From positions 31,626,502 to 31,690,501 of the forward strand of contig OX243814.1 in NCBI GenBank assembly GCA_945859605.1: a stretch of 64,000 nucleotides of DNA, read 5' to 3'. The DNA is from Lumbricus rubellus. Taxonomy: Eukaryota > Annelida > Clitellata > Crassiclitellata > Lumbricidae. The translations under genes were made by a program, and so were the position numbers. Below the pieces are notes generated by a model, which was not told where the DNA came from, searched no databases, and worked only from the letters and a program-made list of their open reading frames with translations. Positions 1 through 14,400 of this stretch are shown here, piece after piece (within the stretch, counting starts at the first letter, position 1; every line of letters starts with the position of its first letter).

Positions 1-3000
1 AAGTTTAAGGCATTCTTTTAAAGCCAATTTGGTGACTGCATCCATATATGTTGACTGCGTAGAAAGCGACTAAATTAAACCGTGTTGCATGACCTGGACT
101 GTGTGTGGATTATCCAGGTCTTGGATACAACTGAACGTGAAGTGTACATGTACAAATGTCCATGGACAGAATAAAAGCAGTTATTCTACAAAGTCTCGGT
201 TACATTGTTGCATGTAGGTTTTTTGTTTTTATCCGATGATGAGGAAAGGATCAGTTTGGAGGAGAATATTTCTTCATCTGTTATTGTTGTTCCATTCAAC
301 TTCAACTTGTTTATTGATCCCAAAAATATCAAACAGACAATTATGCAATAATATGCATTCATAATAGTACACAAAGTGATTACCTAATTGCAGTTAACAA
401 TTGCGATGGAATAGCTTTGTGTACAATCATTACTGTGAAATGTAGAGAGCAATAGGCTACCCGCATTGTGGTCTAGAATCTAGATCTAGATACATGTGAA
501 CGTGTCGACAAATACAGTTTTAACTACTGTGAACTTAAGTTGTTTGTTCACAGGAATAATCATTACTCTTCATTAGCGCAATGCCAACATCATCAGAGAC
601 TTTGCCATCGGTGGCATTGTTATTGCCATCATCAACAGCACTACAGCAAAGATCCTAGTGGCCATTAATAATATCCTTATGATGCAGTCATTTGGTCAGT
701 AGATATTTATGAGTGGTCCATTCCAGGAGATCTGGATGGATATAGGACAGTCCGACAAGCACTTATCCATGAGATGACCTTAAAGAACTTGGGAGTGGTG
801 ATATAATCAGATAAAAAGAGCGGAGAACTGAGGGAGTAATAGTCAACTGCAATAAACCATTTTGCCAGTTGAGGTGGAAAATGGCCCAGCAGGGAAATAA
901 GCTTTCAGAGTGCGAAATGAACTGACAGCTCACCACTGAGACAGGACATCTTGAAATTATTGCCGATCCTTAGCTAGTAAATATGGCCTCTAATAAACCT
1001 ATACAGCTGATTAAAATGAACTGAGTAAAGCCAGCAACGACTGGAGTACATGCAGCAATTCCGTCACTGCTTGCACTCTGTCAGTGCCAGTCCCAAATCT
1101 GAAGAGAGGAGGAGGGCGACACTAATAATCTTTTACATGACAGTGTCCTTAAATGGCAAAAGCTGGAGTACATGTAACACCACTTAACTGCAAGATGACC
1201 TTGATCTTTGGAGCTAGGATGTCAGAATTAGTTTTCTGATGGAGCTGACTCACATTCTCGTCCATTTTGGAATGATGACAGTGCAGCGAAAATACCAGAT
1301 AATAGCGTACAAGACTAATGGATCGTGTTACTTCTGTTATCAAGGATATTTAACATCAGATTCTGCAGACCAGCTGGAGCTAAGACATGAGCTCTTTGAA
1401 AAGAGTAAACATAGAATTGGATTATCCACCAATGATGTTTTGCATTGCTGACCATGATTTGAGTTCTGCAATGTTTCTATAAATTTACCGCCATAGAAAA
1501 TTTCATGAGGCCTTCGTCTCTTCCACAAAGCTGTAATTGTTCTTTTGCCCCAAGACAAGATTGTTAAGTCTGTGATAGGAGGCTGTCAATAGCCATTGAG
1601 GATTAATTAGGCCTATTATGCAACACCATCAAGCGAACACATTTATCACACACACATTGTGGTCTTGAACTTCTCTTTCTACTAGTGACCTCTTTACAAT
1701 GTTCCATAATTCTTTGTTCTGTTCTTTGACCTCAGTAGTTTATCCTTTACACTGCTTCACTTGGCTCACTTCTTAAGTCATAAGATCTCTATGATAAGGA
1801 CACCCAACTATTAGCTCTTTCTTTCTTAACTGTAACTACAGCTAAACCCCCCCCCCCAAAGCTCCAGCTGTTTTTCTCAAATCTGAACCAACAGTCATTT
1901 TATGTGGCTTTAACTATCTAGAAAATGCAATACAATGTTCTATCACTCACCTAAATGTATTCCGCATGTGTGAACCATTCGGAAGTTGTGAGAAACCTAT
2001 AGCCATCATTGCTGACGTGGAAACATTGAATGGCTCGATCTCAGTCTCATTGTCTCTTTGCCAGAATCATCAGCTGAATCTACAGTGTGAGATTACTGCT
2101 TTTACGGAAGAAGCAAAGACATTTGAGACCAATTTCCAATTAACGGACCCATTGCAGTTCTGCTGTTGTGCATTGTGGTAATTCATGCCGTCATTCGTTG
2201 TGTCATGCTGCTACTGTTGCTTCATTGCCATAGAAATATTATCTTTGTTATTATTATCGACCTTCCATGGATGACCTCTGTTCTGTGAGGTCATGTACTC
2301 GCTGTGTGTGTGTGTGTCTGTCTTAGGCGTAAATAACTTATGAACGCCATTTCGGATAATCACAAAAGCTGTTAAATGCCTTCTTGTGGAAGAATAAATC
2401 CATGGTCAAAGCAGAACCTTTTGCTACTTCTGTGGGCCATCCAATAAATCTATACGTCTTCCAGCTCATTTAATTGGCTCTGTCTCTATCCTTTAATTAA
2501 CTTCATCTTCTCTATATTGGAAATTTGATCAAGCAGCATTGGTAATTTGATCAAGCAGCATTGGTAATTTGATATGCCTTTGGTAATATAACTATTAATA
2601 TGTGGAAAGCCTTAGCAGATGATTCTCAGAAAACAAACCCAGTATAGCCTAGTTCTGTGAATTACCAAGTGCTGCCATGGTGTTCTAAAATTCACATTTT
2701 ACGAATAAAAAAAATTATAATGTTTCGAAAGAATTTAAAACTGCCAAACATTTCTATTATTTGTTTGCTTTTCAACTATTCAATTAAGTAAATGTCAATT
2801 GATCAATCAGTCAATCAATCAATTAAGCACACACAGTATTAAACTGTTTTATTCAATCACTAGGGTCCTGAACTTTGAGCATTGTTGAGGATTTGGCTAT
2901 GAGTGTCACATTGTCACAATCACATTGTCACAATCAACAGAACACGTTAGGCTACCGGCGATTGATGTCCCAAAGACAAATTTTATGGTGACATAACCAA

Positions 3001-3506
3001 TAATTTGTCGCTGCTGCTTGCATTTTGTTGCTCTTTTGTGCAAAAGATCTGCTGTCAATGTAAAAAAGTCCTAGTAGTTATCATCATCATCATAGTCCAT
3101 GGGCTGACAGCCCGTAGGTGTCCGACGTCACTCTCTGTCTGAGTCTGTCTCGCGCCATGTTGCCCAGCTTCAACCGGTCCAGTCAGCAGGTCAGCTCCAC
3201 ACCATTAACATCTTGGAGCACCTAGACCACCTTGTCTGATTGAAGAGAATATTGGGAGAGAGGCATGGGTTACTAGTAGTTATAGGTCACATATTTAAAA
3301 AAAATTCCTACAAATTGCAAAACAGGCCACACATTTGAGATTTTTGAATTTTTAAACTAAAAGTCACGAATCTCGACCATTGAATTGTCACTGTCATTAG
3401 CCAAGAAACATTTAATTACTGGTAACTTTTACCAGTTGTTAAATTTTCTCGAATACTCTGTGGTCCTGCATAGTGTTGCATTTGATTCCGCATGTCAGAT
3501 CGACAG
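1..3506. other. Upstream intron or intergenic DNA, no exon seen
   Basis: I see no open frame with splice signals or recognisable domains here. If the cadherin gene extends upstream, as its missing 5' end requires, this is intron. It contains an interspersed repeat fragment near 1065-1135 (motif 'cagtgccagtcccaa' followed by a 'ggaggagggcg' block), a poly-C run near 1848, a short GT run near 2299 and a 23-bp direct repeat near 2520-2570. The block near 3095-3240 looks like a generic dispersed repeat but I could not classify it. Confidence 0.5.
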
Positions 3507-3860
3507 TAATGTACAATGTACATATATAAAATGCTGTAAATGCTCTTCCTTATGAGCATTCTTACTTACTTACATGTAAACCTGCATGCGATATCAACTG
3601 TAAAAGTAGCTGGTTATTCGGCCAAGCTGAGCCAATCAGACGTCTTTGATTCATCACATTGAATTTACATGCTAGAGCTACATTAATGTACAATGTACAT
3701 ATATAAAATGCTGTAAATGCTCTTCCTTATGAGCATTCTTACTTACTTACATGTAAACCTGCATGCGATATCAACTGTAAAAGTAGCTGGTTATTCGGCC
3801 AAGCTGAGCCAATCAGACGTCTTTGATTCATCACATTGAATTTACATGCTAGAGCTACAT
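3507..3860 (+). repeat. 177-bp tandem duplication (2 copies)
   Basis: Copy 1 runs 3507-3683 and copy 2 runs 3684-3860. They look identical by eye, each starting 'taatgtacaatgtac' and ending 'gctagagctacat'. The absence of visible divergence implies a recent duplication or an assembly artefact. No coding content is seen. Confidence 0.9.
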
Positions 3861-4041
3861 AATGGAAATTTCGATGCGGAGGATGATAAGATGCATAATA
3901 TTGGACGATACGATGTCACCAGTGACGAGGTGTTGATATGGAGGCTGGTGGTGACGATGCTGACAGATACCAATCCCTTTTGAATCTTTGTCTGTTTACT
4001 GTATATATAAGTATACTGTATATGCATGTATAATTGAATAT

Positions 4042-4210
4042 ATATTTGAATCTGAGTATATATATACACACATAGATATTTATATATACATATATATATT
4101 TATATATACATGTATATATATATGTATGCATATATATATATATAAAATTATATATGCATACATATATATATAAATATATATATTTATATATACATATATA
4201 TATATATATT

Positions 4211-4245
<35 letters not shown>

Positions 4246-4260
4246 TATATGCACATGTAT
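4042..4260. repeat. AT-rich microsatellite before cadherin exon 1
   Basis: Long interrupted TA/TATATG tracts end about 45 bp before the first visible cadherin exon. A similar AT-rich stretch lies at 4541-4740 in the next intron. Short ORFs read through these tracts are low-complexity I/Y-rich artefacts. Confidence 0.85.
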
Positions 4261-4305
4261 GTATATATATTATATGCTTTCATCTGTCATCCATTTCTTT
4301 TCCAG

Positions 4306-4417
4306 CTGATCATCAATCTGGTCGACATGAACGACAACTTTCCGACATTTCCCTTGTCGCAGTACATTGTTCAGGGAATTGCTGAAACGGTTGCCATAGG
4401 AACTGACATAATTCAAG
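4306..4417 (+). CDS. CadN: Cadherin exon 1 of window (repeat linker)
   Basis: Acceptor tttccag, donor GTATTT; enters in phase 0 and leaves in phase 1. It encodes the calcium-binding linker VDMNDNFP and the start of the next repeat ([11 protein letters not shown]). The upstream half of this cadherin repeat must lie on an exon outside the window. Confidence 0.88.
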
Positions 4418-5529
4418 GTATTTCGATCGCTGTTTTAAGCTAACGTGCATTAGGAGTTAGTAATCGTGAAGTAGTAGGGAAGCGACTGATGGTTCTCGGA
4501 TGTTCTTTTGGACACCATGTAGCTAGAGTAGCATGGAATATATGAATATATATATAAATAATTACGTATACATGTGTTTATTAAATATTCATATATATCT
4601 CCATGCTACAATATATATATAATATTTATATATATAATTTATAAATATATATAATTTATATATATTTTATTATTTATATTCTATTATATGTATATATGTA
4701 TATATAAATATTATATTGTATATATAATTATATATTCTAGCAACTATGTCTAGAGAGAAAAACCACCATGAAGCCCAGGTCTAATATAGAAACAATATTC
4801 TATTCAGCTATATACAATGTATACCGTATGTCACATATGTACTGTATGTACGTGTATATTATACATATACATGCGACATACATGTATACCTTGCAAGGAG
4901 ATGCGCTGACAAACATCAATCAGCCGAAAACACGAAAAGTCAGCAAGTCTTAAAATGACTTACCACTCCTGCTTCGAGACGAAACAAATGTCATCCGTAA
5001 TACGAGACCGAAAACAACGACGAGACGTGACAGGAACGTGACAGACACTGTGGCAGTCGTCCTAACTCCCGTCTCACGCTATCACGCGTTGCTCCTATAT
5101 TAAAACCTATGTGGAACTCCCACCAGAATCATAAGTCATGATATACATATAATGTATGTGTAATGTATATTCTATATACACACATAAACAGGGGCGGATG
5201 CAGTAATTTTTGAAGGAGGGGGGCCAAAAGTTATGAGTGATCTTTGCTGGAAAAATCTGATGACCTTTTCTTTTAGTTGTTCGGCCTAAATGTGTGGAAA
5301 ATGTACCATTTTCCCTGCCAAAAATCTGATGACCTTTTTTAGTCATCTGGTCGTAATCTCTTCGGAATATACTATGACCTCTCTAGTCGTGCATTAATTT
5401 AATTAAAGGTTCTTGAAACAAAATGGGGGCCAAGTCCCATGCAATTTTTAAATGGGGACCATGGCCGAATTCCCCCCTGTATCCGCCCCTGCACAAAATT
5501 GCATATATGCGCAAATGCATATATATACT

Positions 5530-5565
<36 letters not shown>

Positions 5566-8500
5566 GGCATGTGTCCAGTGTCCATGGTAATTTGAGATAT
5601 ATAGGTCATGCAATTAGAGTTGTTTACGACATTCTAGCTGTCTGCAAGTCGTGTAAATATATGCCTTTCCCTAAGTTGCCAAAGACGTTTATTTATTCAT
5701 TCATTACGGAAATTTATATAGCGGCTCTTCAAGGTTGCTACTCAGAATATTTTTTCATTGACCAAATTACATATTAACGTGCATCATCTATAAAGCCAAT
5801 CGAATGTCAAATGTTTTGAAATATCACACATAATCCTAAATCCAATATGCCGTCAGTATGTTCTTATGATGACCAACTATTTATTCTGCAGTTTGGTACT
5901 CAGGAGCACTCCAAACCCAATCCCAAAAGCATTTAAATAAGATAAAGCATCCTTGTTAAAAATGATTTCCTCGTTAGGTTGTCCACCCTAGAGATTATTC
6001 GATCGTTCAGTGATGGCCTCATTGCATAAGGCTGTGGCCTCAACGGTGGGAGGACGGAGTCGTTTCAACCGTTCAACACGTGAACATTCATTAAATGATT
6101 GATCGCATATTGCTTTAGAGTAGCCATATTGTGGCGTGTCTACAGTTAGACACCATGATGCCTGTGGTCGATTTCCTTATGAATATGTGCTGCTAATCAC
6201 AGTTGCAATAGAATGCAGTTTAATGTGTAATTTCTCACAATTTCAGCATTATCTTTTTAATTGTTCTGAACAAAGTCAAATCTGTGATCGTAATCGTAAA
6301 CTCGAAATTTCTACAGCGCCTACAAAGGCTAAGTCACAGTAACTAGCTTATTCACAGGCGCTCGCTCAATCAAAACAAAGTCGATAGGCACAGTGGTCAA
6401 GATCCGTAGAGTCAAGCAAGGAGTTAGACAGACATCTGTGGTGGATGATGTTTAAAGTTGGAACGGTGTGGGAGGTAGGAGAAAATGTAAGAATCAGGAT
6501 AGGATATGCGAAAAGCAATGTTTTGAGTGAAAGACCTGTGGGGATATAGCAAGAGGTGGAGTTTTGGTGAGTTCATAATGATAGAGTTCAGCCTCTGCTA
6601 CCACTGGAAAATTCTTAATTACCTGGCACAGACAAGAGGATATGACAAGAGCAATTGAAATCCACATGGTTGCTATTGTTATTGGAAGCAGCATACAGGA
6701 GAATACAGTATGAAAAATTAGCACAATCATGTCACCAGTGCATCATCATTATGAAGCATGCCCTCCTGGGGCGTTGCATGATGCGGCAACAATTTCATTG
6801 AATTGTTGCTACCAGTGTATCAGCCGAACAAAAAAATTGAACAAGAGCGTATGCAGAATTATTTCTGTTACATAATTTGCATATGTGAGTGTTTGCTTAA
6901 GATGTTTTCACACGACCTTTTGCTGTCCTTCTTCTGCAGTTACTGCAACTGATCTGGATTCAGTGACCAATTCGCAATTGACGTACAGCGTCAATGACAA
7001 CAGCTTCATGGTTCAGACGCTGAATAACATTGGATACATCAAAACTGCAAAGTACGTCGTACTACGAGATATTCAATTTCTTTCGTTTTGAAGCACGTCC
7101 ATTGATGCCGTGCAGATTAAGTGCAGGCTCTATAGTTGCTGCTTCAAGCAATAATAACATGCAATGAGGATATCATTACATCATTACTGTGCTAACTTTG
7201 TATTCGTTACTATGTAGAATACCTTTTTATGAAACCGATCTTCTGACTTTGCTGAAACAACATTTCTACATATTTGTTTATCGAATTCGATGAGCAAACA
7301 GTTTATTACAGTGGTTCCCAAAAGTTCCCCGCCATGCTTAAAAAAATGGCCTCTGTCTCCCAAAGAATAAAAAAATATGTGAAAAAATTTGGACAGGATA
7401 GAACATATAATTATTTGATATTACAAATTTTTTTATTCTATTTTGACGTCTATAAATAACATCAAACATTCTATTGTGATTCAATTATAACAATTTTATA
7501 TGCTTTTAGTTAATTAAATTTCAGCTTTGTGGTGGCCCCCTAATGTTCTTCAACCAAGAAAAGTTACCCTAGAGTCCAAAAGGTTGGGAACCACTGGTTT
7601 ATTATGATGCATCTTAACCCTTTACCCGTTCATTTCTAAATTTTAAGCCCGTTTTCAGTGGATATTCTCGGGGCAAACAGGTAAAAGATTATATTAAGAG
7701 TCATTCGAAAGCATTGCGTGTATTTGTTCAAAACTTCTGCAGACGACTAGACTACGACAACGTTCCGAACCACACTTACAACTTCACGATTGTTGCGACT
7801 GACAACGGTACACCGTCTCACCGTGGATATGCGATGGTGCGTGTCAGCGTGACGAACGTCAACGATGAGGATCCGGTGTTCGTTCAACCGGTGGAGGTGA
7901 TACAGGTGAGCGAAGATACACCGCTTAACACCGTCATCCATGTCGTGCAGGCCTACGATCCGGATGGGGATGGCATCATCTACGCGTTTTCAGGTTGGTA
8001 CGGTACTTATGTTACTTTGGATGTAAATTCATATTTATCAGTTTTATTTGTGAACGTATATTTGAATACTTATAAATTATAAACTGAACTTTAACACGTT
8101 GACCGCCTACTACGAGTTAACTCGTAGTACAGCCAGTCATTTAACATGGCGTGTGGGCGGTCAATGTGTATTTATTATTTATTTATTTATTTGGTACGGT
8201 ACTTAATTAATGATTATGGCAGAAGGTCTGATCCACCGCCAATAATCCAAATGTAAAAATGTAAGGGTTGTATAAAGTTTCAAATCAAAGATTTGATTCA
8301 GAGTTTCCATGTGTTTTGTATTTTCAGGTTAATGTGATATATTTGACTTGATCACATGGCTGTTTGCAATTATGCCAAGATGCACAGAGGTATATGATAG
8401 ATGACCAATTAATTATTTGTAGCCACGCAAATGTGACAAAGAAAATTCGAAGGATTATATGCATCTAAAACTGTTGTAGGATGTAATATTATGTTTAAGT

Positions 8501-11375
8501 ACATGTATGGTATAGTGGTATACATATAATATTCCAGTATCCAGTGCTAAAAGTGTTAAAACAAGAAGTGCGTGGACGCCCCTTACATTTTCATGTGTGC
8601 TGGCCAAATATGGGGCAGGACGGCATAGAGATTTGAAAATAAGTGCCAGGACGCCGTCCATGACCGTCCTGCCACACTTTGAGCCCTGCCAGTATTGGAC
8701 CTTTATAATTATGTCCTTACATGTTTAGGTGGACGTCTGTTGAGTGGACCGTTTAGCATCGAACCCAAGTCAGGTATCCTGACCCTCGTTGACCATTTGG
8801 ACAAGTCGCAGGTGTCGTACAAGATCAACGTCACCGCTGTCGACAACGGTGGCTGTTGTGGTGGGACAACGAGTCGCCGTAGCAACGGATTGATCAGCGT
8901 CGAAGTGAAGGACATCAACAACAATGCTCCGAAGTTTGTCGACTGTACTCACTTCAATCCGATTGTGATGGAAAGGGAAAATGTTGGAACGATGGTAATC
9001 CAGGTATGATAGTGCAGTGTTACTGCACACTGGTCAACATCAACATAGCATAACATAATATAACATGGCATAACATGACATAACATAACATAACATGACA
9101 TAGCATGACATAACATAATATAGCATAACATAACATGACATAGCATGACATGACATGAATGACATAACATAACATGACATAGCATGACATGACATAACAT
9201 AATGCAACATTACATAACATAACATAATAGCATAACATAACATAATATGACATAACATGACATGACATAGCATAACATAACATAACATGACATAGCATGA
9301 CATGAAATGACATGACATAAAATAACATAGCAGCATAACATGACAAGGTCTTAAGTGATTCAGAAGATGCTGGTCTGCGTTAAAACCAATGCATATTAAC
9401 CTGGAACAACTGGGGCTAACAACACTGGAGAGACGGAGGAGCAGATGAGATGCAATTGAAGCATACAAGATCAGCGCTGTAAAGTAAGCTCTATGTTGGG
9501 GAAAGTTCTTTGAATTAGCACCAAAGAAAGAACCTCGGGGTCATAGATGCAAATTGTACGTTGCAGAGCTTTATCTCTCCAGTTGATCCATGTGGAATAA
9601 CATTGCTGCTTTATATCCTTCTCCACATTCCAATAGCATCGACATCTTTTAAAAATTTATCTCATAACTTTAGACTTTCCTTTGGATTAGTGGTTCTAAC
9701 ACAGACCCAGTGTTCTCTGAACCACTTAAACCCATTGTTATGTTATGTTATGCTATGTTAGTGCTCTTCATTAAAACCATCTATTCTCTTTCTTTTCAAA
9801 CTGTCAATGTATCAAAGCTACATGTGGTCTTTCACATCAAAACCGCCAGTACTTATCGCGAGATTGATGAAAATCTCATTTGCCTGCGGATGAACTTTAT
9901 GTTCCTTTTCAGTCATGAATAAATTTTTTTTCTATCAACGGAGAGGGTCTGTGAGCTGCTGTATAGAAATAATCTGTTGACAACAGTTTTTAAAGCGTAA
10001 CTAGCTGCAAGCCACTTCTAATGACGTTTGCTGTTACTCACTGATGAATATAAGTGTTCCTAGAATTGCTGGAGGTGACGTGCTTTGAAGTTATATTGTG
10101 TCGTGATGCATAGACTTTATACCGTAGTTCTTCCCGTGCAGAGCTGCACATCAGGCAACACAGTTTCTGCATTGTTTCTGTTACCTGGGTGGGTTCCAAG
10201 CCCACTGCAGAACCCTCCTCCTTTATCCTGGCTTTTGACTGGCACAGGCCACCCCAAGTGCATATAATTTTATTCATAGCTTTATGTTTTCATGTTGATG
10301 GGATATGTTTGACCTGATCACATTGCCATTCGCAATCATATCAAGAGCACGGCTGTAAGATAAGGTGACCAATTTTTCAGTGGCACAAACGTGACAACGG
10401 ACATTTGAAGAATGTACGTGTTTTGAAACTCTTTTAGGATGTAACATATGTTTGAATGCATGCATGGTGTGCATGGTGGAAATATAATATAACAGTATAT
10501 GGCTTTATATAGGTATTCTTCTTTACGTGCTAAATAGCCACAGCTGTGAGTGATGCCATAGAAATTACTAATTACATTGCATTACATGCTATAATTAAAA
10601 TGATTGATTTGTCTTCTGCTCCACATGGGAGCGTCACACGATGATTTGGTCAGACTTCAATGCCTATCTAATCTCACTATTCATCATTGCTTATGGTAAG
10701 ATGTCCCAACCGGGCCGCGAATCCTGCGTGGTAAGCTCCCTTAACCTAGGGGCAAAGCAGACAATTATGGGTGAGCAACTGATCCAAGGTGCTCCCCAGT
10801 TTCTAGAGATTAATTCGAACCTGCGACCCTCCGGTCACAAGCCACAGAACACATACCACCATGCCACCACGTTCCACTACTATTACAATGACTATTCTTT
10901 TTGTTGTTTAGGTAAAGGCTGTTGATTTGGACACGGGATCGAATGCCAATGTGACATACTCATTAGTGAAGTCAAGCGATCAAACCAGCGATCGCTTCGA
11001 CATCGATCCTGTCACGGGGATCATAAGAACGGCAAACGTCTTCGATCGTGAGGCACAGATTGGCGTCACGGATTACGGCGTCACGGTGAAGGCCGAGGAT
11101 CAGGGCAACCAGAAGCTCGCAGGGTTCTGCACTTTCCGAATTAAAATCGGAGACAAGAATGACAATCCCCCGGTGTTCAACCTTCCGCATTACACCGCCA
11201 GCATAGAGGAGAGAAGCGTGGCGGGAAAACGCGTCAAGCAGGTCTATGCGACGGATAGGGATGCTGGGGATAATGGGAAGGTGGAATACTTCCTTCGAGA
11301 TGACCCGTCCGGATTCTTTTCGGTCAACCAGTACACTGGATGGATAACGATTGCAAGATCTATGTCTGGGGTACT

Positions 11376-11410
<35 letters not shown>

Positions 11411-14400
11411 GTCATATGGTTTACTTTTGCAATTAAATCAAACAAACTCATCAGGTTTGTGTATCGTTGCATTTTGGCTACAAAATAGGGAAAAGAATTC
11501 TGCTATATAGGGACACCCAATACTCATTCATTCATTCATTCATTCATTCATTCTGAAGCTTATATAGCGCCCCTTCAAGAAGTCTACTCAGAGGCACTCC
11601 CAGCCCAGCCACGGCTAAAAGGAGAGGTCTTAAGCAACTGGTAGAAGGCAATCAAGTTATTCCGAGTAATTTGATAAAATTAATGTGCTCTTAGAGATGG
11701 GAATTGCCATTGCACAACATGCAAAACAATGATCAAAAGAATAGTGACAGTCAGAATATTGCCCACTATTATTTTTTTAGCGTGGTGATTTATTTATATG
11801 TATTTATTGATGGTTCTATTTTGTCTGTTTTCACTAAGAAATATGCAACAGTGTTTTGGATGATTTGCTGCATTTCAGGGCAATGTAGGCCCTGTTGTGC
11901 GTGGTTCTTTGAAGTGAATCTCAATTCTCTGTGTGAATATTTGTATGTTTCTGGAAATGTTTTCAACACTTATTTTCTTATCTCTACCTAGCGAAATAGG
12001 TCCCCTCCTAGCGGGACTTTGTCCCTTTGGTGGGCCTGTTGTTCCTAAACTCTCTATGTGACATCCTCTGCTATGATTGCTTTTAGCTTGATATACATGT
12101 ATCTGCTGGCTGACTTATTTGAATTTCTTCTTAAATTTCCGCACTGCATTACTGTGTAAGCCATGCATTCATGTAATTTTACTATCATATTATGTGATCA
12201 TAATATCGTGTATGTTGATGGATCAATAAAACTTGAAACTTGAAACACCTCTAGGATCGTCTTAGTGATTTGCAATTAGAAGATTTATATGCATACTTGC
12301 TATGCACTCATTTTAGCTTCAACCACAAGTCGCTGTATTCCTGTTTCAAGAACTAATTCGAAAAACCTGTAGGATAGATTTTCAAATGAACAAGCATTTC
12401 CTTTTTACATGGACTTAATTTTTACAGACTGAGATGTCTTTTTACAGCGAAACCAAGTGCTCATTGAGGTCGAAGCCCGTGACAAAGGCATGCCGCCACA
12501 GAGCACGTCCGCTCGCATTGAGATCGAAATAACAGAACTGAGCAATGCGTATCCACAATGGGTTGAAGACTACACGCTGATACCAGTGCGTATCAGCGAA
12601 AACGTACCCGTCAACACAATCATAAAGCGACTGAAGGCGACTTCATCTGTTCCCGATTCTGTCGTTCACTATGTCATTCAACCGGGTGAAACACCCGAAC
12701 AGAACGGCCAGCCGCGGAGTTTCTACATACGTATTGATGACGTCACCAACGAGATGGTTCTGCTCACGTATAGGACGCTCGATTTTGAAGCGCTGCCTCA
12801 GTACATGCTCACCATCAAAGCAGCGGTGAGTCGAAGCTTTCGTGCTTGAATTTTTAGTTTTAGAAAAACCGATGAGCTTATAAATATTTGATGTTAATTA
12901 TATTTGATGTTGATTCCGTGTATCCCATTATTTATCAAGGCCATAGCTAGGGGGTGTTTTGGGTGTTTGAACACCCTCCGAAATGAAGTAATGCTATTGT
13001 GAAGTAATGCATAGATTGAATCATACTCCAAACATCTGATTTGGTTGCTTGTGGGCTTGCTGAAGTCGAGTAAACCCCCCCACCCACCCCACCCCCACCC
13101 CCCACCCCACCCACCCCCCCCCACCCCCCCCCCCCCACCCACCCCACCCCCACCCCCCCCCCCCCCCACTACCCCCCACCCAGAAATATTCTGGCTACGG
13201 CCTTGCCCATAATACTTTACATTTCATGTAGATTACCTTAACAGATGTCGCTAGGGTGTTAGGAGGATATCACTCCTTCAGCAAACTGATATGAGTGATC
13301 ATAGGATGTCTGCGTTGTTTTAAAAAAATATATTTTAAATTCTGTGTTAAAGTCTCAAGGCTGCAAGTGCCGATTATTGCCTTGCAAGTATATCCAGAGT
13401 CAGTCATGTCATGAATCCCAAAACTCCGCCACTGTTTGCAGTCTGCCAGTGCCAGTCCCAAGCCTGGATAAAGGAGGAGGGCGATGCTAATGATCTTTGA
13501 TAACACACAGTGTCATTAAACTGAAACAACTGCTAACTATGAACTCCAATGACAATTCAAAGATATTTAAATCTATTCTCTGCTTGTATGTACTTTTAAT
13601 GCGAATAGTTCTGACATTTCGTCGTTGCAATTTGCATTACATCTACTTCCAAATGTTAATGAAATTCGTCGTCAGAATCGTGCCACAAGTTCTCTACACA
13701 ACGATACGCGTCTAATCATCGACCTGATTGACGAAAACGACGAGATCCCACAATTCATTGGACTCGATGAGAACGGTCGCTATCCAGGCAGCGTGGCTGA
13801 GAACCTGGAACCAGGAGCAGAGGTCATCACCGTGACAGCCACTGATAAAGATGAATTTCAGGAATATCGAAAGGCATGTATTACCGTACATGTCGAATTG
13901 ATAGATTGGTGTGTTGTGTTTCGTGTGTTGGTGTCTGCTGCTTGAGCTGCTGTTTTACACCTCATTCTGTGCCTCTGTCTTTCTCACTTCATCTCCTCTA
14001 TCATTATCATCATCATCATCATCATCAATATCACCACCACCATCATCATCATTATCATCATCATCATTTTTTTACCCGAGGTAATTCAGATCCCTCATGA
14101 TTTCAAATAATTATCCGGAGATGTAAAAAAATTGCATTCTGGAACGGCTAGAACTCGTCAAGATCAAGTGAAGGAAAGGTGCCTTGGAAGGCAATGGCGT
14201 TAAGCAAATGTTGCTGTAACTGTTTGTGTAGATTTATTACCGCATCAAGGAGGCTGGAACGGACTTTAACAAGTTCAGCATCAACCGTCACTCGGGCGTC
14301 ATACGCACACTCATGTCATTCGACCGTGAAACAAAGAACGAGTATTACGTGACGGTGATTGCTGAGGATGGCGCTCCTTCCGTCAGACCAAATCACTACC

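Noticed and set aside
6003..6090. Additional tRNA-like SINE head
   Set aside because: A weak box-B-like 'gtcgtttcaacc' is present but no convincing box A or tail.
9020..9468. Met/Cys/Tyr-rich minus-strand ORFs after exon 4
   Set aside because: They read a CATAA/CATGA pentanucleotide array.
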